The notes under the pieces were generated by a model. That model saw only the letters and a program-made list of their open reading frames with translations, made no database searches and had not been told where the DNA came from. Below are positions 25,739-34,424 of a stretch of 64,000 bases of DNA, piece after piece. The stretch covers positions 1 through 64,000 of the forward strand of contig MGCS01000011.1 in assembly GCA_001790515.1 (NCBI GenBank), in the 5' to 3' direction. Each line of letters starts with the position of its first letter. The stretch's first letter is position 1. A program made the translations under genes and the position numbers. This DNA comes from Candidatus Saccharibacteria bacterium RIFCSPHIGHO2_12_FULL_44_22 (lineage in GTDB: Bacteria; Patescibacteriota; Saccharimonadia; Saccharimonadales; Saccharimonadaceae).

Positions 25739-26533
25739 ATGACAGCCAGACAGCCCTCCGATTCGCTAGGTAGTAAACGATCGACTTCACTTCTTGATAA
25801 TGAACGCTTTTATATACTCATACTATCTTTCAGTATCGCCGTTATCGTTCCGGCACTACTTCAGCTTTCTATCGCAAATAGTCAACTTGTACTAATTCGA
25901 ACAGAGCAGCTTTACGGCTTGCTATCGCTCCTGTTTTGGTACATTGCGCTTCTTGTCTCACCCCTTAGCTCGATCATAGGAAAACAGCGGATGAGAATTA
26001 TCATCCATTCTCGTCGAGCAATTGGCGTGTCGGCAGCATTCTTTGCGATACTTCATGGCAGTGTCGCACTATTCGGACAGCTCGGTGGATTTGCAGGAAT
26101 CGAACGTTTGCCAGAATTATTTCAGTGGTCGATGCTTGCCGGGGCAATTGCCGCAGGGGTTCTGATTATCATGGCAGTAACGTCATTCGATAGCGTCGTC
26201 AGACGAATGACACCAAGGCGCTGGAAATGGCTCCACCGCACTGGCTATATTGGCGGCATATTAGTTCTCATTCACATCTGGACAGTTGGCACACATGTGT
26301 CATATACAGCTATCCAACTGACGGCTTTTGTCGCACTCGTCGTGCTTGGTGTGCTTGAAGCATACAGAATTGCTCGCGCATCAACACAGAAAGACAGCGA
26401 TAAACTACTATTTTCTATTCTTTTTCTCACAATAACCGTATCATGGTCAGTACTGCTTCTTTTTATTCCTGCATACATTGAAAACTACCACACCGCACGC
26501 CATACTTCATCACAAGGAGTAAGTCATGAATAA
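25739..26533 (+). CDS. Ferric-reductase-like transmembrane protein
   Basis: 264 residues with six to seven helices. Paired histidines occur in FAILHGSVALF and LHRTGYIGGILVLIHIWTVGTH, matching the haem-binding core of the ferric reductase-like domain. No flavin domain follows. TACAAT stands 7 nt before the ATG. Its end overlaps the CopC/YtkA-like gene by 8 nt, with YcnI next, so the three form a copper/iron-type redox cassette. Confidence 0.8.
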   Translation: MTARQPSDSLGSKRSTSLLDNERFYILILSFSIAVIVPALLQLSIANSQLVLIRTEQLYGLLSLLFWYIALLVSPLSSIIGKQRMRIIIHSRRAIGVSAAFFAILHGSVALFGQLGGFAGIERLPELFQWSMLAGAIAAGVLIIMAVTSFDSVVRRMTPRRWKWLHRTGYIGGILVLIHIWTVGTHVSYTAIQLTAFVALVVLGVLEAYRIARASTQKDSDKLLFSILFLTITVSWSVLLLFIPAYIENYHTARHTSSQGVSHE

Positions 26534-27038
26534 GCAAACTCTTATCATCGTATTGGTCATGGGTCTTGTCACGGCATTCATCACGGCTGTTCCTGTTCAG
26601 GCACACGTTCTTTTGTCGGACACACGGGGTGAGGTTGGTGCAATCCTCCATGTCTCTCCAGACGATGATCCAATAGCTGGTCAATCGAGCATATTGTTTT
26701 TTGATATTCAAAAGGATATTTCTGCGGTCGAATCAAACGATATCCAACTGACAATCACCGACTCAACTGGACAGAAAACAACTGCACCAGTCACCAAACA
26801 AGGCTCGTACATCAGCAGCGCATACACGTTCCCTTCACAAGCCGCCTACGAAATACATCTCAGCATTCCTCAGCAGCATACGACGCTTGAGTTCACCGCG
26901 ATCCAGCGTGTTTCGAGAGGAATATCGACAGATAGGGTAGCGCACGAGGCGATCTGGGCAAAAACCGCCCTGGTCATGGGAATTTGTAGTATTGCAGTAG
27001 CATGTATACTGGCATTTAATCATCGAAAAGCATTTTAG
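26526..27038 (+). CDS. Exported CopC/YtkA-like protein
   Basis: 170 residues: signal peptide ending at VPVQAHV, a beta-rich domain starting directly at the mature N-terminal His (AHVLLSDT), and a C-terminal membrane helix with a basic end (NHRKAF). A mature protein beginning with His after AxA is the copper-binding arrangement of CopC-type proteins. The domain itself is only loosely similar, so CopC or YtkA-like is a fold-level guess. It overlaps the ferric-reductase-like gene, which supports a metal role. Confidence 0.6.
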   Translation: MNKQTLIIVLVMGLVTAFITAVPVQAHVLLSDTRGEVGAILHVSPDDDPIAGQSSILFFDIQKDISAVESNDIQLTITDSTGQKTTAPVTKQGSYISSAYTFPSQAAYEIHLSIPQQHTTLEFTAIQRVSRGISTDRVAHEAIWAKTALVMGICSIAVACILAFNHRKAF

Positions 27039-27084
27039 AATGTGATCGATCATTTATACTGGAATAAAGCATAAGGAGCATACA

Positions 27085-27696
27085 ATGAATTATCTAAAAC
27101 TTTCTATCATCGGAGTGACTTTAACGGCGCTTTTCGTCATTACTCCTTCGGTATCCGCACATGTTGTTGTGACACCTAGCGAAGTTGTGACCGCGAAATA
27201 TCAGACATTCACGATAAGTATTCCGAATGAAAAAGACATTCCAACGACAACAGTCAGGTTGGTCATCCCTGACACAATCAAAACCATCACCCCCACTGCC
27301 ATACCAGGCTGGACTATTACCACCGAAAACGACGCGGCTGGCAATACCAAAAGCGTTACATGGCAAGGTGGAGAGATTCCACCGGAACAACGAAGCGAAT
27401 TTACATTCAGCACAAAATCGCCTGATGCAGTAGGCGAACTACATTGGAAAGCATATCAAACATATACAGATGGTACCGTTGCGTCATGGGACGCCGCAAC
27501 CACAAGTCATTCACATTCAGATGAAGATGCGGCAGGCCCATACTCAATAACAAAGGTTGTAGCGCAGACAAGCGAGCAACAGCTGCGTGAATCGGTCGAT
27601 GCATCCGTATCTACCTCGCAGACTGCCATTATTATATCTGTGATTAGTTGTGTTATCGCTCTTGGTACTGTATTCCTGACAACGCGAAAAAAATAA
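27085..27696 (+). CDS. YcnI-family (DUF1775) copper-associated membrane protein
   Basis: 203 residues: signal peptide ending at SVSAHVVV, a YcnI domain (VVTPSEV, FTISIPNEKDIPTTTVRLVIPD, IPGWTI, EFTFSTKSP, WKAYQTYTDGTV), a His-containing linker and a C-terminal helix. In Bacillus and others the mature N-terminal His of YcnI binds copper, and it usually sits in a copper cluster with CopC/CopD. AAGGAGCATACA gives a good ribosome site. Last gene of the cassette. Confidence 0.88.
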   Translation: MNYLKLSIIGVTLTALFVITPSVSAHVVVTPSEVVTAKYQTFTISIPNEKDIPTTTVRLVIPDTIKTITPTAIPGWTITTENDAAGNTKSVTWQGGEIPPEQRSEFTFSTKSPDAVGELHWKAYQTYTDGTVASWDAATTSHSHSDEDAAGPYSITKVVAQTSEQQLRESVDASVSTSQTAIIISVISCVIALGTVFLTTRKK

Positions 27697-27880
27697 AAAT
27701 CCTCATAGCACCAGTTACGTAATGATCCTCAAACTGTGTACAAGAAATAATAGTATTGTAGATGGTAGACGTGGCAGGTATAATAACCACAAGCACGTCA
27801 GCACGTAAATAGGGGAACCGGGCATCAAACCACTGACACTCACATCATTTTGGCACCGCCGCATAAGCGAAGCGACTATT

Positions 27881-30133
27881 TTGTTGGCGACTATCATTCT
27901 TGCTGTCACTCTATGGGCGCTTGCTACCGACATACATAGTGCAGGCGTTTCGTGGGGGAGTGTCGTTATTGTTGCGGGCCTTTCTACAGCCGTTATCGCT
28001 TGCTCAATCGTGTCCTATTTCTTCATCCCAGAAAAATTCAAAACGATAAGCGCCTACGTATCGTATTTACTCCTCGTCATTACAGCGGGATTGCTAGTTG
28101 TCGGCAGTGGCGCAAACACTTCGCCATTTATTGCGCTATGGATGGTAACAGCGGTGTTTGCCGGTATATTTGGCAGCAAAACAACCCTTCTTTTATTTGC
28201 AGGTGTCAATGCATACTTTTTATGGCAAGTGGTCGGCGGCGAGATCTCCAAAGAAGCAATAGTCAGTATCGTTCTTGCTGGTGAACTACCAATACTTATA
28301 AGCTACATTTTGTGGCACAGTAAATCATCACATAACGAAAGCAGCAAAGACAGGGCATACTACGACCTCGCAAACGAGCTTAATCAAGTATCGAACAAGG
28401 CAGAAGTTGTCATTAACGCTATCGGTGATGGCGTTATTGCAGTTGATAATCAAGGTATGGTTGAACTTATTAATCCCGCAGCACAGCGTATTGTCGGCTG
28501 GGGTCGTCAAGACGCCATTGGACTTGATTACAAGTCCGTCCTACAATTGCTCGGTAAAAACGGTCATGAGCTTGATAAGGCGATCGATCCAATATTTGAC
28601 GTGTTGACCACCAACCAACAAAAACGATCAAACGATTTATTACTCCAGACAAATTCCGGTAAACGCCTCAATGTCTCGATCGTAGCATCACCGATTGGTC
28701 GACTGGGGGCTGGTGCTATTATCGTCTTTCGCGATATCACCAAAGAGCTCGCCGAGGAACACGAACAGGCAGAATTTATAAGTACCGCCAGCCATGAAAT
28801 GCGGACACCGGTTGCATCAATAGAAGGCTATCTTGGACTTGCACTCAATCCAGCAACAGCCACGGTCGACCAAAAAGCACGCGATTTTATTACCAAAGCC
28901 CACGAATCGGCACAACACCTTGGCCGACTATTCCAGGATCTCCTAGATGTCAGCAAGGCTGACGACGGACGTCTATCAAACAATCCAAAAGTTATTAACA
29001 TCGTCAGTTTTACCAACGATATCATCACAGGTCTCATACCAAAAGCTGAAGAAAAAGGGCTACGCATTTTCTTTAAGCCGTCAACGACCACGGGTGGTGA
29101 TGGGTCTGGGGTTAGTTCAATCAGCCCGATGTACTACATTCACCTTGATAGCGACCACCTTCGCGAAGTACTCTCAAATTTAATCGAAAATGCCGTCAAG
29201 TATACACCGAAGGGTGAGGTCGTCGTCGACATCACGGGGGACAATACTCACGTCGTCATCAGCGTGTCGGATAGTGGCATTGGTATCCCGGCTGAAGATA
29301 TTCCTCACTTGTTCCAGAAATTTTACCGAGTAGACAACAGTGACACTCGTGAGATTGGCGGAACAGGGCTTGGTCTTTATCTTTGCAGAAGACTCATCGA
29401 AGCCATGAATGGTCGTATCTGGGTAGAAAGTGAATACAAAAAGGGGAGTACGTTCTTTGTTGAAGTTCCACGAATCACCCACGAAGAGGCGAATCGCCTG
29501 ATCGAATCTTCGATTGAGACGCAAAACACTGAACCCGTCAAGGCCTATGTCCGAGCGGCAGACCTTAGCGCCACACCCGACGAGCAAGCGAGCGCCCTTA
29601 ATACACCACTTATCCTGTCGCATGGTGCTCGGCTTGAAGCGCCAACACTTAAAAAACTACCGGATCAAGATGAAAACGAGTCTACAGACCCGTTAATGGG
29701 CGGCGCTAGCACGCCTCAAGAAGCAGCACCGGCACGCCTCACGGTTCAAGTTGCTTCAATCCCAGCCCCTGCTGCCGTAGCCCCCGCCTCGAGCGTTGCT
29801 CAGCCAGCTATGCAGCAACCTCTCCCTCCCGTTGCATCTGCGCAAAGCATTCAACAACCGCAAGCGACGCCTCCTCTTCAGCCACAAGTCGGTATTCCAG
29901 TAGCACCGCAACAGCAAGTGCCAACACTCACCTCTGCTCCACAACCTACGCCGACCATCCAACAAGCCAATCTCTCGCAACCACAGCAACCTGAATCTAT
30001 CGCTGCTGCTACTCCAGTCAGCACTACCACCGCTCCTTTGCAAGCCATCCAGCAACCACAATCCGCGACTTTTCAAGGAGGAGCGGTGCCTCCAGACTCA
30101 CCACTGCGAATGAATATTCCAGAGCGCAAATAA
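27881..30133 (+). CDS. Membrane sensor histidine kinase (6 TM-PAS-HisKA-HATPase) with Pro/Gln-rich tail
   Basis: About six helices (to residue ~145), a PAS domain (about 175-290: VVINAIGDGVIAVDNQG), HisKA with His305 in STASHEMRTP, and HATPase motifs NLIENAVKY, DSGIGIPAED and GGTGLGLYL. The last ~180 residues are disordered and rich in Pro, Gln and Ala. The start is unclear: TTG 27881 begins inside the first helix, while the frame is open back to 27809 and an ATC at 27824, 8 nt after AGGGGA, would add MKPLTLTSFWHRRISEA, giving the expected basic N-terminus. It probably phosphorylates the regulator at 30191. Confidence 0.9.
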   Translation: MLATIILAVTLWALATDIHSAGVSWGSVVIVAGLSTAVIACSIVSYFFIPEKFKTISAYVSYLLLVITAGLLVVGSGANTSPFIALWMVTAVFAGIFGSKTTLLLFAGVNAYFLWQVVGGEISKEAIVSIVLAGELPILISYILWHSKSSHNESSKDRAYYDLANELNQVSNKAEVVINAIGDGVIAVDNQGMVELINPAAQRIVGWGRQDAIGLDYKSVLQLLGKNGHELDKAIDPIFDVLTTNQQKRSNDLLLQTNSGKRLNVSIVASPIGRLGAGAIIVFRDITKELAEEHEQAEFISTASHEMRTPVASIEGYLGLALNPATATVDQKARDFITKAHESAQHLGRLFQDLLDVSKADDGRLSNNPKVINIVSFTNDIITGLIPKAEEKGLRIFFKPSTTTGGDGSGVSSISPMYYIHLDSDHLREVLSNLIENAVKYTPKGEVVVDITGDNTHVVISVSDSGIGIPAEDIPHLFQKFYRVDNSDTREIGGTGLGLYLCRRLIEAMNGRIWVESEYKKGSTFFVEVPRITHEEANRLIESSIETQNTEPVKAYVRAADLSATPDEQASALNTPLILSHGARLEAPTLKKLPDQDENESTDPLMGGASTPQEAAPARLTVQVASIPAPAAVAPASSVAQPAMQQPLPPVASAQSIQQPQATPPLQPQVGIPVAPQQQVPTLTSAPQPTPTIQQANLSQPQQPESIAAATPVSTTTAPLQAIQQPQSATFQGGAVPPDSPLRMNIPERK

Positions 30134-30190
30134 AAATAACCATGAGAGCTATAGCAATTTCATTTTTTGTTTAGTAGAATAGGGGATAAT

Positions 30191-31021
30191 ATGACAAAAA
30201 TACTATTAGTAGAAGATGACAAGAGTCTAAGAGAAATTTACGGGGTTCGTTTACTTGCAGAAGGATACGATATTGTATCTGCTGGCGACGGCGAAGAAGC
30301 CCTTGCGATGGCAATCAAGGAACGACCACAGCTTATCGTGAGTGACGTTATGATGCCAAAGATTAGCGGCTTCGACATGCTTGATATTCTGCGAAGCACT
30401 ACCGAAACTCGTGAAATCAAAGTAATTATGATGACAGCACTTTCGAGCGATGACCAGCGCGCACGAGGCGAGCAGCTTGGCGCTGATCGCTATCTTGTCA
30501 AATCTCAGGTCGGTATCGAGGACGTCGTACGAACAGTTCATGACGTACTTGGTGACGCCGGTACAACACAAGCACTTACAACGCAGCCCGTCCCAACTTC
30601 TGACCCCACACCTGTAGAGTCAACCAGTCCCGTCGCTCCACCAGAAGAGACATCGCTACCACTACCCACAGCACCCTTTTCATCACCGCGCCCAGCAACA
30701 CTTGGCGAAAGAGTAATTAATCCTATTGAATCTTCGGAATCAACTGTGAGCGCATCAGTAAAGAGTCAGATCGAACAAGAGTTACAAGCACCGGTCGTCC
30801 CTGTTACATCGACACAAGTTGATCAAGCAACTGACGATGCTATGATTGCCGCACAGCTTAGTGTGACACCTCAATCAGCTCCAGCTGAACCTCAACAGCC
30901 CATCAACCCAGTAATGGGCGCACCCTATCCACAACAGCCAGTTACCAGCGACGATGACAATAACGCTACATCTTCTACGCAACCTACAGCCCCTCAACCC
31001 CCTGTTAGTCCATTGAGTTAA
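30191..31021 (+). CDS. Single-domain (REC) response regulator with disordered tail
   Basis: Start at 30191, with AGGGGA 5 nt upstream; 276 residues. A CheY-like receiver occupies 1-120: acidic pocket EDD (8-10), phospho-acceptor Asp52 in LIVSDVMMP, and the Lys in YLVKSQ. There is no DNA-binding domain. The remaining ~150 residues are low-complexity Pro/Ser/Thr/Gln, like the kinase's tail. Output may be by protein contact. It follows the kinase by 57 nt. Confidence 0.9.
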   Translation: MTKILLVEDDKSLREIYGVRLLAEGYDIVSAGDGEEALAMAIKERPQLIVSDVMMPKISGFDMLDILRSTTETREIKVIMMTALSSDDQRARGEQLGADRYLVKSQVGIEDVVRTVHDVLGDAGTTQALTTQPVPTSDPTPVESTSPVAPPEETSLPLPTAPFSSPRPATLGERVINPIESSESTVSASVKSQIEQELQAPVVPVTSTQVDQATDDAMIAAQLSVTPQSAPAEPQQPINPVMGAPYPQQPVTSDDDNNATSSTQPTAPQPPVSPLS

Positions 31022-31039
31022 ATGGTACTCTAGGAGCAT

Positions 31040-31735
31040 ATGGCCAACACGACCGAATCAACACGTCTTAATAAATACCTAGCGCTCCAGCTAGGTATTT
31101 CACGTCGCGAAGCAGACGAATATATTGAACGTGGCCAAGTAACCGTAAACGACAAGGCAGTCGAACTTGGCGCACAAATCACAAAAGACGCGGTCGTCAC
31201 CGTAAAGGGTAATATCATCGGTGGACATGTTGTTCATGCATACCTGTTATTCAACAAACCCGCAGGGTACGTTTGCTCACGCAAACAGCAGGGCGACGCT
31301 CCAACTATCTATGATCTTATTCCTTCTGAATACAAGTCGCTGAAAACCGTTGGGCGTCTCGATAAAGACAGTAGTGGCCTTATCATCTTAACAAATGATG
31401 GCGACTTCGCCTTTCACATGACACATCCTAAATTCTACAAAGTAAAAGTATACGGGGTTCATCTAGACCGTGATCTTGCACCACTCCACCAGCAAATGAT
31501 TAGCGACCATGGCATTACACTCGACGACGGTCCGAGCAAATTTGAACTAGAGCGTGTTTCTGATGACAGACGTGACATGTGGCGTATCCGTATGAGCGAA
31601 GGTCGTAATCGACAGATTCGTCGTACGTTCAGCGCGATCGGATACACCGTTACTGCACTTCATCGAACAGATTTCGGACCATATACACTTGGTGACTTAG
31701 AACCCGGCAAATACCGTATTACAAACAAGAGATAG
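31040..31735 (+). CDS. RsuA/RluB-family pseudouridine synthase
   Basis: 231 residues: an S4 RNA-binding domain (STRLNKYLALQLGISRREAD, about 5-50) and a catalytic domain with GRLDKDSSGLIILTNDG, where Asp of RLDxD is the catalytic residue, and EGRNRQIRRTFSAIGY near the end. Makes pseudouridine in 16S or 23S rRNA; which one cannot be told. Begins 18 nt after the response regulator. Confidence 0.92.
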   Translation: MANTTESTRLNKYLALQLGISRREADEYIERGQVTVNDKAVELGAQITKDAVVTVKGNIIGGHVVHAYLLFNKPAGYVCSRKQQGDAPTIYDLIPSEYKSLKTVGRLDKDSSGLIILTNDGDFAFHMTHPKFYKVKVYGVHLDRDLAPLHQQMISDHGITLDDGPSKFELERVSDDRRDMWRIRMSEGRNRQIRRTFSAIGYTVTALHRTDFGPYTLGDLEPGKYRITNKR

Positions 31736-31758
31736 TCAATTTATAAGTAAGCATTAAT

Positions 31759-31787
31759 TTGACTGATAATATTAAGTGTGATATAAT
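31759..31787 (+). promoter_or_regulatory. Consensus sigma70-type promoter
   Basis: TTGACT (31759-31764), a 17-nt spacer, TATAAT (31782-31787). Drives the orphan gene at 31822, leaving a leader of about 30 nt with an AGGAG ribosome site. Confidence 0.8.
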
Positions 31788-31821
31788 ATATAAGTACATC
31801 CACAATATGTCAGGAGATGAA

Positions 31822-32106
31822 ATGCGTAATCCGCTTAGCTTGGCAGCACTCGCTGCCGACGAGGTGAAAGAGCACGGCAGATTCAAGACGTACGTCGCAT
31901 TCGGACAGCAGGGTGACGTTCAGACCGGCACTTTCGTATCGGAAGTCAGTCGAAACGAACGAGAGGAGTTTGTCGTCAACATCACCACAGACGACAATCC
32001 CGCGCCTCGTACAGTCGAGCTCTGCACGCTCGGTATCACACCATCCAACGAAGGTGTGTGGAGTCCAGGACGTGTTACGATCGAATTGGAGGCCGACATC
32101 GATTGA
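31822..32106 (+). CDS. Orphan hypothetical protein in a self-contained cassette
   Basis: 94 residues from ATG 31822, chosen because AGGAG stands 6 nt before it and an upstream frame start lies in the promoter. Acidic soluble protein, GRFKTYVAFGQQGDVQTGTF, then EEFVVNITTDDNPAPRTVEL; likely a small beta-rich fold. It uses more G/C at third positions than its neighbours and ends in TGA, with its own promoter and strong terminator. No family recognised. Confidence 0.7.
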   Translation: MRNPLSLAALAADEVKEHGRFKTYVAFGQQGDVQTGTFVSEVSRNEREEFVVNITTDDNPAPRTVELCTLGITPSNEGVWSPGRVTIELEADID

Positions 32107-32117
32107 AGAATGTGCAA

Positions 32118-32155
32118 CGGGTACCGCAGGCGACACACGTCGCCAGCGGTACCCG
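32118..32155 (+). terminator. Strong intrinsic terminator
   Basis: CGGGTACCGC (32118-32127) pairs with GCGGTACCCG (32146-32155); the loop holds a second stem GGCGAC/GTCGCC. TATTCTTTTTG follows. Confidence 0.9.
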
Positions 32156-32229
32156 TATTCTTTTTGTCTTGATTTTATTTTGCTCATGCTTGAAGAATTC
32201 GCGTACCTCTGTTATAGTTAGCAAAAGTT

Positions 32230-33675
32230 ATGGCGAGCAAACTTCCTACAGTAGCAATTATCGGCCAAGCGAACGTTGGAAAAAGTTCGCTTTTTAATCG
32301 TATGGTACGCGCGCAGCAAGCAATCGTTGCTCGCGAGGCGGGAACAACGCGCGATAACGTTCTTGGTCGCGTCGAGCACAACTATCACCAGTTCTGGCTA
32401 GTTGACACTGCAGGACTCAAGGATGCTAACGACGAATTCGAGGCATCCATACAAGAACAGATCACAGAGGCAGCCGACGCAGCCGACGTCATTCTTGTCG
32501 TTGTTGACAGTAGTCAGTACGTCAGTGATCAGGATCGTTTTGTCGCAAAAAAAGCACTTCGCAGCAAAAAACCAGTCATCCTCATTACCAACAAAGCCGA
32601 CCTGAAAGATAGTTTGCCAGATGACGAATTTCGTCGACTTGGCATCAAGACGATTATTCGCACGTCAGCTGAACACAAAAGCGGTATCACCGACGTACTC
32701 AACGAAGTTGTCAATCACATTCCATCGAAAAGCGAAGCACCAGCTGACGACGTCCTGCGTATTGCACTCATCGGCCGTCCGAATGTTGGTAAATCATACC
32801 TATTCAATACACTCGCCGGTAAACAACAGGCAATCGTAGCAAACATCGCCGGCACAACACGTGACGTCAACCGCATCGCACTTCGTTATGGCGCACGCGA
32901 CATCGAACTACTCGACACTGCAGGCATGCGAAAGCCAGGCAAACAAGAGGTTGGTATCGAAAAATTTAGCGTACTCCGTACACTCCAAGCAATCGAAGAG
33001 TCAGACGTTTGCTTTTTACTCATGGACGTCAACGAATTAAACACCCAGCTTGACCAGCGACTTGCGGGTATTATTGACGAGAGCGGCAAAGGCATGGCTA
33101 TTGTTGTCAGTAAATGGGATAGTGTCGAAGGCAAAGATGCGTATACGCGCGACGCTATCGCACCAAAAATTTCTCGAACTTTCAAATTCACTCCATGGGC
33201 ACCGCTCATTTTCACAAGTAGCGTCACAGGACAGAATGTCACGAAATTATTTGATCTCGCACTCGACATCGACGCTCGACGCAAACAAGAAACGAAAACT
33301 CGTGTCCTCAACGATATGCTACAAAAGGCCGTCCAGCGTCATCCACCAGCAGGTCTCAAGAATACACATCCAAAGTTGCGTTATGTCGTCCAAACCGACA
33401 CCTCGCCACCCTGGTTTGTTATTCATGGTAGCAATTTAAAGTTCGTTCACTGGTCATACAAGCGTCACCTAGAGCGTTTGCTCCGAGAAACCTATAACTA
33501 CGCCGGAACACCAATAAAGTTTAGCTACATCGACGAGAAGCAGGTCAAGGCGAACAAAGAACGTATCGCCCAAGGTAAAGACCCAGTTACCAAAAAATAC
33601 AAAGCCGAAAAGCAAGCCGAAAAAGAAGCCAAGGAGTTGGCGGAAAAGAAAAAACTTAACAGCGAATTACTATAA
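32230..33675 (+). CDS. der: Ribosome assembly GTPase Der (EngA)
   Basis: 481 residues with two tandem GTPase domains: P-loops GQANVGKSSLF (about 11-21) and GRPNVGKSYLF (about 180-190), the switch motif DTAGL and DTAGM, NKAD and SKWD, then a KH-like C-terminal domain and a Lys/Glu-rich tail. Der is essential for 50S maturation. TATAGT lies 11 nt before the ATG. Length and motifs are intact. Confidence 0.97.
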   Translation: MASKLPTVAIIGQANVGKSSLFNRMVRAQQAIVAREAGTTRDNVLGRVEHNYHQFWLVDTAGLKDANDEFEASIQEQITEAADAADVILVVVDSSQYVSDQDRFVAKKALRSKKPVILITNKADLKDSLPDDEFRRLGIKTIIRTSAEHKSGITDVLNEVVNHIPSKSEAPADDVLRIALIGRPNVGKSYLFNTLAGKQQAIVANIAGTTRDVNRIALRYGARDIELLDTAGMRKPGKQEVGIEKFSVLRTLQAIEESDVCFLLMDVNELNTQLDQRLAGIIDESGKGMAIVVSKWDSVEGKDAYTRDAIAPKISRTFKFTPWAPLIFTSSVTGQNVTKLFDLALDIDARRKQETKTRVLNDMLQKAVQRHPPAGLKNTHPKLRYVVQTDTSPPWFVIHGSNLKFVHWSYKRHLERLLRETYNYAGTPIKFSYIDEKQVKANKERIAQGKDPVTKKYKAEKQAEKEAKELAEKKKLNSELL

Positions 33676-33709
33676 AAAATACCCGTTCTGATCAATGAGC
33701 GGGTATTTT
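33676..33709 (+). terminator. Terminator after der
   Basis: AAAATACCCG pairs with CGGGTATTTT around a short loop; symmetrical A and T runs make it work on both strands. Confidence 0.85.
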
Positions 33710-33836
33710 AAATGTATGACACTATCAAGATTCCTACGAATAATCTCGAGAATTCTGTATAGCGCGCCTCGCTATTTGCCACTTCGTACAATTTCGCTCG
33801 TTTCTTTCCCACACCTCAGCTATAATACAAATAGTA

Positions 33837-34424
33837 ATGAAGATCATCTTAGCACAAGGAAATCCCGGTAGGGAATACGAGAACACCCGTCACAACGTAG
33901 GGTTTTTAGCGATTGATGAGTTCGCTAATCGGCACGATGCGACATTTCAGTACAAAGACAAATTCAAAGCAGAGATCGCTGAATTAGCCTATGACAACCA
34001 GGAAATACTCCTCGTAAAGCCGACCACCTTTTACAACGAGACTGGACTCAGCGCTCGATCACTTATTGACTTTTACAAAGTAGAGCCAGCTGATGTTTTG
34101 GTGATCCATGACGAACTAGCACTTCCATTTGGCACCATTCGGATACGAGGAAAGGGAAGTGATGCAGGAAATAATGGCATAAAGTCGCTCAATGCACATA
34201 TTGGTCAAGAGTACGTGCGTGTACGTATAGGCATTGCAAACGATATCAGCGAACGTGCTGACGCTATGAATTTTGTACTGGCACGATTCTCGGCGGAAGA
34301 TCACGCCATACTGAAAGACAGGATTTTTCCAAAGATCGCTGAAATCATCCCATCATTTTGTCTGGGCACTATTAATTTCACAAGCTATGTCGCCAGCCAG
34401 AGCATTTCAGATACTGATAGTTAA
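33837..34424 (+). CDS. pth: Peptidyl-tRNA hydrolase
   Basis: 195 residues: GNPGREYENTRHNVGF with the catalytic His, KPTTFYNETG (Asn), VIHDELALPFG (Asp) and GSDAGNNGIKSL. Releases peptides from dropped peptidyl-tRNA. TATAAT ends 10 nt before the ATG. It converges on the desulfurase-like gene with a 4-nt overlap. Confidence 0.96.
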   Translation: MKIILAQGNPGREYENTRHNVGFLAIDEFANRHDATFQYKDKFKAEIAELAYDNQEILLVKPTTFYNETGLSARSLIDFYKVEPADVLVIHDELALPFGTIRIRGKGSDAGNNGIKSLNAHIGQEYVRVRIGIANDISERADAMNFVLARFSAEDHAILKDRIFPKIAEIIPSFCLGTINFTSYVASQSISDTDS

